This document shows, piece by piece, positions 53,321-61,444 of a DNA stretch of 64,000 bases; position 1 is the first letter of the stretch; each line of letters begins with the position of its first letter. Origin of the DNA: Planotetraspora kaengkrachanensis (GTDB lineage Bacteria > Actinomycetota > Actinomycetes > Streptosporangiales > Streptosporangiaceae); assembly GCF_016862895.1 (NCBI RefSeq), contig NZ_BONV01000012.1, positions 1 to 64,000 of the forward strand, given 5' to 3'. The notes under the pieces were generated by a model that was given only the letters and a program-made list of their open reading frames with translations, was not told the origin of the DNA and ran no database searches. The translations under genes and the position numbers were made by a program.

Positions 53321-56300
53321 TGCCCCTTCCCGTTCAGCGCGGTTTCGCCCAGCTCGTCCCCTTCGGGGGCGTCGCCATCGTCGTCATCCACATCTCTTGA
53401 GGTGAAAGCCCATTCGGGCGCGCCGTACGCGGGGGCGAACATCTCCTCGATACGGGGCACGAGCAGGTTGATCTCGTTCTCGGTCTCACGCATCGACTGG
53501 CCGACCGTCATGGTGTCCCAGGGACCCTCTCCGGCCTGATGCAACAGCCCCATCAGCGGCTGCTTGGAGGAGGAACTCGCCTGATAACCCAGCCTGATCT
53601 GCCCGGTCCGCTCCTTGTTCCACCTGTCGGTGACCACATCGAGGCGCTCACGCAGGTAGTCACGGCCACGCTCGCCCGCGACCGCCTCTGCTCTGGACAG
53701 GAAGCGCACTCGGATCCGTCCGGCCACCGAACCGTCGAGCGGCACATCGTGAGCGTCGGTGTTGCGGGAGTAGCTCTCCTCCGCATTGCGGAGGGCGGCG
53801 ACGAAGGCGGCCGTGACGCCCCGATCCAGCGCTCGTCGCGTGTACGGCGTGACGGACAGCGCCTCCACCTGCCGGTAAAAGGTGGCGTGGTAGTGCTCGA
53901 AGTCTTCGAAATGGGCGAGGTCGCGCGGACGGGACCAGTTGTAGAGCGTCACCACCAGGCCGGGACGTTCGGAATCACGTCCGACACGGGAGGAGGCCTG
54001 GATGTACTCGGCCGTGTTCTTCGGCTGCCCGGTGACCACCATCAACCCGAACCTCGACACGTCGACACCCACCTGCAGCATCGAGGTGGCCAGCACGACG
54101 TCGGATGGCAGCCTGTTCCTGGCGAGCCACTTGTCGACGAGCGAATGGGCTTGCCGCTTCTCTCGGATAGCGGCGGCCCGCCCGGAGCTCAGATCGAACT
54201 TCCGGCGCGAGGTGTCGAATTCGGGATCAAAGCCGACCTCGAGGTTTCTGAGCACCTCGCTGATGTCAGTGGAAGAGATCCGGGACGTCAGTTCCTGTAC
54301 GGCAAGCATCGCGGTGCGGGTGGCCAGCCGGTTGGACAAGCCCTTCCGCTTTCCGTGGCTGCGCACGCGCGTGGTCACCTGGTCGTCGACATACCGGCGC
54401 ATGCCGGCCAGCTCACGGGTGGCGTTGAAGTAGCCGACGAGCGTCATGTACGGATCGGCAGGCCTGCCGTAGCGGTCGAAAACGGTCTGCCCGGCGATGA
54501 GCAGGATCTCCGCCAGCCGGATCTCTGCGGACTTGAGGCGTACGCCATGGGCGCATACCCCCAGGTAGCGTCGCCCGGGCGTCTTCGGCGTGATCGGCAC
54601 CTGGCGGGAGAAGAAGGTGTCGGCGACATCGATGACCTGCGGCGGGAAGATGGCGAGCTCACGGGCGAAGACGCCCAGCACCTGCGCGTCGGCCCGCTTC
54701 GTCGTGGCGGTGGAGGCGACGATCTTCGGGCCGTATCCGGAGCCCCAGGTGCATAGCTCGTCGACGGCCGCCTCGAAGAGCCCGACGGTCGTGCCGAGAG
54801 CACCGGAGATCAGGTGCAGCTCGTCTTGGATGATCAGGTCCGGTGGACGTAGCCGGGTGACCGGTTGCGTCTGGGTGGCCGGAAGCGTGCCCTTGGCGTT
54901 GTGCTTGGGCGTGCACCCTGTCTTGGCGTTGAGGTCCTCGTGCCGGTAGCCGTGCCGCGGGCACCATTCGCGGACCCGGCCGAACAGGTGGCCGGCGAAG
55001 CCGCGCCATGAAAGCTGGGCAAGCTTGTCGACGGTGGCGATGACCAGGCTCGGGGTTAACCGATAGATCTCCTCGTCGACGGTGAGGATCGGCAGACCCT
55101 CTCCCGGCGCCATTCGCCGGGAGAACGGGCAGGCGTTCTGCCCCTCACCGTTGGAGCAGTACAGCAGCACACGCCGACGGTCGTCGTCGATGTGCAGATC
55201 CTCGTGGCCGCGCAGCGCCTCACCACACCACGGGCACGAGAGGGTCTGCAGGACGTTCGGGCGCTTGCTTTCGGGAGCCGCCCGCGCGTCACTCACCTCC
55301 TTGGCCGCGCCCTCGAACCAGTTCGGAGAGACGGTGCCGCCGACCCACAGGCCGATGCGGAACGGCGTCGCTCCCCAGGTCGGCTCGTCGCGGCGGCGCA
55401 GCATCTCGGCGGCGCACACCAGCGAGGCGGCCCGCTGGAACTGCTGGGCGGTGAGCAGCCGCAGCGTGTAGCGCATGAGGACAGCCACGCCGTCGAGCCC
55501 GCTTCGGGCCTGCTCGGCCACCCCCACCACCTTCTGGAGCCGCCTGATCGCGAAGGTGTACGCGGTCAGGCCCAGATATGCCTCGGTCTTGCCACCACCG
55601 GTAGGGAAGAACAGCAGGTCGACGGTCGCGGTGTGCGCGGCCGCGCGCTCAGGATGCGCGGGATCAGTCAGCGACGGCAGGTTGAGCAGGACGAAGGCGA
55701 GCTGGAACGGACGCCAGGAGGCGGCCTTCGCGCCTTCCTCTTCCACGAGAGCGGAGGCCTCTTCGAACGTCAGGCCTCCCTCCTGCCGGAGTTTGGCGAT
55801 CGCGGTGTGACGCCTCTGCATGGCCATCGTCTCGTTGGCGAACCGGAAGGCCTTGAGGGCCTGATCGTTCGAGCCCAGTAGCTCGATCCCGGCGCGGACT
55901 CGCTCGGCCGCCCGGCGCGCCTTGAACACCGCGTTCTCGGCCGCGGGCCGCAGCGCCTCCGGCAGGCTCGGGATCTCGGCCGCGCGTTCGTCCAGCCAGG
56001 CGGAGTAGCCGTCGGCGAGCGGTGCGAGGCCGCTGCGAAGCGTCTCCACGTCGCTGGAGGCGAGGGCGTCCATCGACAGCTCTACATCGCCGAGTCCGCT
56101 GGTCGGTGCGATGGTCGCGGGCACGTTGTAAACGGGCAGCCAGGTCGTCCGTAGCTCATGCGCGGAGCGCTCGCCGTCACGTATCGAGGCATGCACGGCG
56201 ACATTGCGCCCGGAGGCGTAACGCCGCTCGCCTCTATAGAGGAGCCGCAGGTGGGCATCCTCATCGTCGTGTCCGGGCATGCCTCCATCAAGCGGATCGT

Positions 56301-57108
56301 CGATGGGCAGGAAGATCGCGGCATCACCGTCGAGCGCTCTGACCTTGAGCTCCGCCTGGAAGAGCCACGCCGTGTCCTTGTTGCTGGCTGGCTCCTGCTG
56401 GGTGTTGATCAACGACAGCTCCACCACCCGGCGTCCGTCCCGCGGCCGTACGGCTACCGCGAGCGATACCCCGGGATTATCCGCACTGACTCCGGTGAGC
56501 GGAACCCGGAAGGTCGACTCCCCGTCGAGCCGGATCTCTTTCTCGTGCTTGACCGGCTCCCGGGCCCACGTCCTGACCTTCTTGCCCTCGTCGGTCTCGA
56601 TCTCGGTCTTGGAGTATCGCCCCCAGGAAGCCGTCACCGCGATGACGTTGACGTCGGAGGGGACGGCGAAGGACAGACCCGCGGAGGACGCCCAGAGCCG
56701 GCCGAGGTTCTGTGAGGTGAGCACGTCGGGCAGATCGGCCTCCGCGCCGTCGCCCTCGACACCGGTCTCGGTGTCAGGCACCTCGTCGGCCTGGTCACGC
56801 GAGGAGGTCGGCGTGTGCTTCGGACCGAGCATGCCGACCAGGTAGCGCTCGCGCGGCCCCATCGCCCGCGGAGAGAACTCCTCGAAATCACCACCCCACG
56901 GCCCGAGGAGGTCAAGGGTGACGAGCTCCTGAAACTCGTCCCGCACCTCGTACGACGAGGCATCCGCGAACTCCTGCGGCACATCCAGCGGCGCGACTTC
57001 TTGCGTGACCGGCGCGGTGTCCGTCGGCGCAGACCCCGTCTCGGTCAGCTCGAGAGCCTGCTGCCTGTCCCCCAGTTGGGGAAACAGGTCCTCCTGATCA
57101 TTCATCAT
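53317..57108 (-). CDS. drmA: DISARM helicase DrmA
   Basis: In this 1263-residue helicase motif I lies near residue 503 (FPTGGGKTEAYLGL), the DEAD-like box near 762 (LIIQDELHLISG), motif V in SMLQVGVDVSRFG and motif VI near 1039 (QASSRVGRDSERPG). A zinc-type Cys cluster (LSCPWCGEAL to CSNGEGQNAC) sits near 610-640. A long N-terminal region precedes the ATPase core. Length, Cys cluster and order before drmB fit DrmA. The start overlaps the stop of the small ORF (ATGA). DrmA with DrmB senses unmodified or 5'-ended foreign DNA. Confidence 0.92.
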   Translation of the reverse strand: MMNDQEDLFPQLGDRQQALELTETGSAPTDTAPVTQEVAPLDVPQEFADASSYEVRDEFQELVTLDLLGPWGGDFEEFSPRAMGPRERYLVGMLGPKHTPTSSRDQADEVPDTETGVEGDGAEADLPDVLTSQNLGRLWASSAGLSFAVPSDVNVIAVTASWGRYSKTEIETDEGKKVRTWAREPVKHEKEIRLDGESTFRVPLTGVSADNPGVSLAVAVRPRDGRRVVELSLINTQQEPASNKDTAWLFQAELKVRALDGDAAIFLPIDDPLDGGMPGHDDEDAHLRLLYRGERRYASGRNVAVHASIRDGERSAHELRTTWLPVYNVPATIAPTSGLGDVELSMDALASSDVETLRSGLAPLADGYSAWLDERAAEIPSLPEALRPAAENAVFKARRAAERVRAGIELLGSNDQALKAFRFANETMAMQRRHTAIAKLRQEGGLTFEEASALVEEEGAKAASWRPFQLAFVLLNLPSLTDPAHPERAAAHTATVDLLFFPTGGGKTEAYLGLTAYTFAIRRLQKVVGVAEQARSGLDGVAVLMRYTLRLLTAQQFQRAASLVCAAEMLRRRDEPTWGATPFRIGLWVGGTVSPNWFEGAAKEVSDARAAPESKRPNVLQTLSCPWCGEALRGHEDLHIDDDRRRVLLYCSNGEGQNACPFSRRMAPGEGLPILTVDEEIYRLTPSLVIATVDKLAQLSWRGFAGHLFGRVREWCPRHGYRHEDLNAKTGCTPKHNAKGTLPATQTQPVTRLRPPDLIIQDELHLISGALGTTVGLFEAAVDELCTWGSGYGPKIVASTATTKRADAQVLGVFARELAIFPPQVIDVADTFFSRQVPITPKTPGRRYLGVCAHGVRLKSAEIRLAEILLIAGQTVFDRYGRPADPYMTLVGYFNATRELAGMRRYVDDQVTTRVRSHGKRKGLSNRLATRTAMLAVQELTSRISSTDISEVLRNLEVGFDPEFDTSRRKFDLSSGRAAAIREKRQAHSLVDKWLARNRLPSDVVLATSMLQVGVDVSRFGLMVVTGQPKNTAEYIQASSRVGRDSERPGLVVTLYNWSRPRDLAHFEDFEHYHATFYRQVEALSVTPYTRRALDRGVTAAFVAALRNAEESYSRNTDAHDVPLDGSVAGRIRVRFLSRAEAVAGERGRDYLRERLDVVTDRWNKERTGQIRLGYQASSSSKQPLMGLLHQAGEGPWDTMTVGQSMRETENEINLLVPRIEEMFAPAYGAPEWAFTSRDVDDDDGDAPEGDELGETALNGKGQ

Positions 57109-57386
57109 GGGCGGCCAACTCTCCTCATGCTCTCCCGGTCAACAGGCCAGGCTCGCGGACATGGCGTACGGCAATCGGCCGTGGACGGCTGGCCGCGCAC
57201 CTCGGCCCAAACCACCTGACCGGCGGCGGGCGACAGCCGTTCCCCGGAGGCCTGTGACAGGTCCGCGGGGAAGCCGATGACCGGCATTTCCTCGCGCGGC
57301 ACCCGGAGGATTTCAGCTGAGCCCGCGTCCAGGTCGCCTTTGACCTCACCGGGAACGACCAAGGCAGAACCGGTTCCTCGGCTCAT
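57105..57386 (-). CDS. small unknown protein coupled between drmMI and drmA
   Basis: This 93-residue open frame starts with an ATG overlapping the drmMI stop (TGATG) and its stop overlaps the drmA start (ATGA). Such exact coupling is strong evidence that it is translated. The sequence has a beta-like opening (SALVVPGEVKGDLDAG), EEMPVIGFPADL and QVVWAEVRGQ, then a polar tail. It shows no known motif. It is not among the canonical DISARM genes I know. Confidence 0.6.
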   Translation of the reverse strand: MSRGTGSALVVPGEVKGDLDAGSAEILRVPREEMPVIGFPADLSQASGERLSPAAGQVVWAEVRGQPSTADCRTPCPRAWPVDRESMRRVGRP

Positions 57387-60300
57387 CAGAACAGGCCTCC
57401 CTGAACGGGGGCCTTCTTGGACTTCTTGGTGTGGAGGCCCTTGGCAACTTCTTCGGCGTAGCGGGCGTGGTTGAGCTCCAGGAGACGGTCGACCAACTCG
57501 CGTTGCACGGCGGGGCCAACCGTGTGGCGGGTCTCGCGAGCGACGGGGTGGTGGCCGTGGTCGAGCTTGTTGATCAGGTCGTCCCAGCCATAGGCCCGGC
57601 AGACCGCCGCGTCAATCGCCCTGTGGATGCGACGCAGTTCGACGATGTCCTCGTCGTTGTTGGTGGGATCGTTGACCATGTTGTAGGTCGCGGTGAGTCC
57701 AGCGTCCCTTGCGAGCATAAGATCCCGCCGGAACGTGTCCAGCTGGTCACCCAGTTCGCGCATCTCCTGCGTGAGTTCCGGCAACGGCAGCGTCTCAAAC
57801 ACGTCCGATGGCGCATATTGAAGATCAGCCTTTAGGGTGGCCGAGTGCTTAATCGCCCACCATAGATGCGGCGCGCTGGACAGCAGCGCCAGCATCGCCA
57901 GGTCATCTGAGGCGAAGACAACTACCTTTTCATTCATCACCTGCCGGGTCGGCACCATCACCGGCATCGCCGTCTTACTAATCCGCGCGAGTGCAATAAC
58001 TCGTTCCAGCCCCGCGATCGCGTCGTACAACGCGACCCGCGTATTCCAGTGCTTCCACCATTGCTCGACCATTCGCGGATACTTGTCAGCATCCTTCTGC
58101 ATTCGGTCAGGCTTAACGCACCGTTCAACCCAAGCCCAAACATCGGGCCACCCTCGAGCCTCATTCGCTGAGCGTTCGCGAAAATCTACTACCCAGCGGC
58201 TTCCGGAAAGATCTGGCCGGGAATTGAGATCCTGTCCGTTAAGGTATGGGAAAACTACTTCGGCGTTCCGCGAATCCCGCGCGATCATCGCCTCTGCTTC
58301 CTCTGGCTCCATCACAAAACCCATCCCGAGTACATATGACCCGATAAAAGAGACGCCAGTGTTCGCAGAAAGGCGCACTGGATTGCCAGTGACTCGCGAC
58401 TCTGGATCAAGCGATGCAGTAATGCCAAAAACGGGTATGCCATCTGCGATTCTCTCGGCCTTGCCGCTCAGGCTTTCTCGACTTGTCCATACGGCGCAGT
58501 ACTCCAGCACCGCACTCTTTGAGGGCCACGGCTTGCTCTTCACGGCCCGCCGAATCGTCACGCTATTCCCCAGCAGCTGATCGAGGCCAACCTCACGAGT
58601 GTCACCCTGGGCAAGGGTGTTGGTGGCGATCAGGCCCGTCTGGCCCGCCGGATTCAGCAGGTCATGGGCGCGCAGCAGGAAGTAAGCGACCAGGTCCGCG
58701 TTACCCTTAGCGCCTCGGGCGATTGAGTCGACCAGATACTCCCGGTACGCCGATCCCGCAGTGCCGCTGATCTTCTTTCCGCCGAGAAAAGGCGGGTTGC
58801 CGATGATGGCGTCGAAACCCGGGCCGTTGGGGCGCTTGGTCTTGTCGTCCTCGAAGACCTCGGGCAACACGAGCGGCCAGTGAATGGGCTGGCGGTCGAA
58901 GGAGCCGGGCACGTGGTCCTTGTTCAGCCATTCCTTGCGCTGTTCGCGGGCCTCCACCTCAGCTCTGGCCGAGCCCTCGGTGATGCGGCGGACGTAGTCG
59001 GAGGCATTGATCGAGCCGTCGCGCAGGCCCGCGTCTCCCCTGCCGGCGTACGCCAGGGCCGCACCCACGGCGAGGTCGGCGAAAAGCCTCGCCTGCGACG
59101 TCTTCAGGTCGGCGTCGGCCAGCACGCTACGCTTCTTCGCCAGGGCCGCCATCGGATCGGGCCAGAGCTTGATTTCAGACAGCGCGCGACGCTGGGCCGC
59201 GACTTCACGCACCACATCACGCGCGCCAACGGCGAAGTTCCGCAGTGCCCGCTCCTCGTGGATCTCGCGGCCTCGCCTGGGGTTCATGTGCATCACTTCG
59301 AGCTGGTCGAGCGACGCGATGCCGAGAAGTGAGTCGCCCGAGACGAGACGGTCGTCGAGGAAGGTGAACGGCCGCTCCTTGTCCATCGAGACCAGCCAGA
59401 GCGACAGCTTGGCCATCTCGACGGCCATCGGGTTGATGTCCGCGCCGTAGAGGCAGTGCTCGATGATCTGCCGCATGGCCTCGATGACCAAGGGGTCCAG
59501 GTCTGCGTCCGCCGTATGCCCCTGAGACTGATCAGCAGTCAGGTAGGCGACCGCGCGCTCGTCGCCCTCGCGGGACCACGCCTCGACGAGATAACCGGCG
59601 AGGTAGCGGGCGGCGGCCACCAGGAACGCAGCCGAGCCCATCGCGATGTCGGCGACCTTCAATGCCAGGATCTCGTCCGACGACTTGGGCACCCACTGGG
59701 AGCGGTCGGCCGTCTGGAGCGGTCCGACACGGTAGACGAGCGGCTCCAGAGCGCCTTCGACGACCTGCTCGGCGAGGAATCGCGGGGTGTAGTGCGTTCC
59801 TGTGTTCTTGCGCAATGCCGACTCGGTGACGTAGAGAGCGCCGGGCAGAATGACCGTGGGGAGCTCGCGCAGGTCATGGCGGATGATCCCGTAGAACGGG
59901 AGCAGTCTTTCTGCCAGGTCACGGTCGCCACCGGTCACGGCCAGCAGCTTTCGGAGCGCCTCCACCTTCTCGGCCTCGCCCATGGAAGCGAGTCGCTTCG
60001 CGAGGGCGGTAGCCGTGCCGATGCCGGACGGCTTGTAGTCCTCGGCCAGCTTCGCCGCGAAGCCGTCGCCCGTCGACGTGGCGAGCCGTTCCAGGTGGGA
60101 GAGCTCGACCTCTTCTTCCAGGCCGGGCTTGCCGACGAGGCCAACGACGGTGTCGGTCGCGCGGTGCCCCTCGAAGGAGAGCAGGCCCTCGTAGACGTAG
60201 CCAATCTGCTCGACGTCGAGGGCGCGGAAGCTGAGCTTGCGGCGCTCGCGGGCCTTGCCGGAGCCGATCTGGACGTACTGCACTGCCTTGAGCATGTGCA

Positions 60301-61444
60301 GCACGGTCCGGTCGTCGATTGACAGCGGCAGCCAGGCGTAGACGTCCGGGTCGAACATGGAGCCGTCGTGGGCGTGCATCGTCAGTCGGGGGTGGCCGAC
60401 ACCCGCGTAGACGGCGTTGAACAGTGCGAGCAGCCGATGCCAGGCGGCCTGCGTCTGCTCCAGGTCGTTCTCGCTGCCGTCGAGAGCGATCTGCTCCAGC
60501 TCGGCGCAGAGACCGCCGGCAGAGTAGGCCGTGGCGTAGAGCTCGTTGTCGGCGGGCAGCAGGCCGCGTTCCTCTGCGAAGAGCAGGAACACGATGCGCA
60601 TCATGACCGTGACCGCGCCCCGGTAGACGTCGTGCGCAGAGACGTCGCCGATTCCCTCGCTGCCTGCCGCGCGGTCGCGGGTGTCGGCGCGGCCGATGGC
60701 GGCGACGAGCAGCTCGACCGCCTGGCGGACCTGGACGCCCAGGGCCTCGGTGATGTCCTCCTGGCTGTCCAGGCTGGCCTTCAGCAGCGCGGGCAGCGTC
60801 TCCTCTTCAGGCACGGAGAAGAAGCGAGCGCGGTTGAGCAACGACACGAACGCACGGACCACGTCCCGCTCGGCCGCCTCGGGCCAGGAGATCGCGTCGA
60901 AGACAGCGGTCGTGGTGACCCCACCTCGGGGGGCCCAAACCAGGGTCCACCAGCGGCCGTCGGTGACCAGACCGATCTCGACGTTGTGGTGGCGACAGAG
61001 CTGCGCGAGGCGGTCCACCGGGGTCGCAGCCCAGTCCTCCCCCTTGACGCGGGCCGTCGGCCGATCCTCGCTGATCATGCCGATCAGCCGCACGGTGTCC
61101 GTCTTGACCTCTTCACCGGGCTGCACCAGAGCGAAGTCGGGAATCAGCTGAACGTCGTGCTGCGGGACGTCGACGGCCAGCGCGTCGAGGCCGTCGAGGT
61201 GCAGCGCGTCCTTCCAGCCGAGCAGGTCACGCAGGCCGTACAAAACCCAGTCCTCGACCAGGCCCCCCGCCTGCCAGCTGCCGTGTTCGAGGCGGAGCCG
61301 CTCCCGGGTCTCCTTGTCAAGCGCGTCTAGCGACGGCCACGTACGGCGGAGCACCGGCAGTGAGAGGAACGGACCGGACACCTCGACGAGGCTCAGCCAG
61401 TCCTGGTGGACGCGGTTCGCGTCGGGCTGCCTGGAGTATCTCAT
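57386..61444 (-). CDS. drmMI: DISARM adenine methyltransferase DrmMI
   Basis: In the 1352-residue product SAM motif I lies near residue 598 (VADIAMGSAAFLVAAARYL), followed by YGADINPMAVEMAKLSLWL near 670 and the catalytic NPPF (AIIGNPPFLGGKK) near 882. This is the N6-adenine methylase plan of class 1 DISARM, similar to PglX/Eco57I. The C-terminal region between about 950 and 1205 is presumably the target recognition part and is visibly less G/C-rich than the rest. The ATG overlaps the drmD stop (ATGA). The enzyme marks self DNA. Confidence 0.9.
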   Translation of the reverse strand: MRYSRQPDANRVHQDWLSLVEVSGPFLSLPVLRRTWPSLDALDKETRERLRLEHGSWQAGGLVEDWVLYGLRDLLGWKDALHLDGLDALAVDVPQHDVQLIPDFALVQPGEEVKTDTVRLIGMISEDRPTARVKGEDWAATPVDRLAQLCRHHNVEIGLVTDGRWWTLVWAPRGGVTTTAVFDAISWPEAAERDVVRAFVSLLNRARFFSVPEEETLPALLKASLDSQEDITEALGVQVRQAVELLVAAIGRADTRDRAAGSEGIGDVSAHDVYRGAVTVMMRIVFLLFAEERGLLPADNELYATAYSAGGLCAELEQIALDGSENDLEQTQAAWHRLLALFNAVYAGVGHPRLTMHAHDGSMFDPDVYAWLPLSIDDRTVLHMLKAVQYVQIGSGKARERRKLSFRALDVEQIGYVYEGLLSFEGHRATDTVVGLVGKPGLEEEVELSHLERLATSTGDGFAAKLAEDYKPSGIGTATALAKRLASMGEAEKVEALRKLLAVTGGDRDLAERLLPFYGIIRHDLRELPTVILPGALYVTESALRKNTGTHYTPRFLAEQVVEGALEPLVYRVGPLQTADRSQWVPKSSDEILALKVADIAMGSAAFLVAAARYLAGYLVEAWSREGDERAVAYLTADQSQGHTADADLDPLVIEAMRQIIEHCLYGADINPMAVEMAKLSLWLVSMDKERPFTFLDDRLVSGDSLLGIASLDQLEVMHMNPRRGREIHEERALRNFAVGARDVVREVAAQRRALSEIKLWPDPMAALAKKRSVLADADLKTSQARLFADLAVGAALAYAGRGDAGLRDGSINASDYVRRITEGSARAEVEAREQRKEWLNKDHVPGSFDRQPIHWPLVLPEVFEDDKTKRPNGPGFDAIIGNPPFLGGKKISGTAGSAYREYLVDSIARGAKGNADLVAYFLLRAHDLLNPAGQTGLIATNTLAQGDTREVGLDQLLGNSVTIRRAVKSKPWPSKSAVLEYCAVWTSRESLSGKAERIADGIPVFGITASLDPESRVTGNPVRLSANTGVSFIGSYVLGMGFVMEPEEAEAMIARDSRNAEVVFPYLNGQDLNSRPDLSGSRWVVDFRERSANEARGWPDVWAWVERCVKPDRMQKDADKYPRMVEQWWKHWNTRVALYDAIAGLERVIALARISKTAMPVMVPTRQVMNEKVVVFASDDLAMLALLSSAPHLWWAIKHSATLKADLQYAPSDVFETLPLPELTQEMRELGDQLDTFRRDLMLARDAGLTATYNMVNDPTNNDEDIVELRRIHRAIDAAVCRAYGWDDLINKLDHGHHPVARETRHTVGPAVQRELVDRLLELNHARYAEEVAKGLHTKKSKKAPVQGGLF

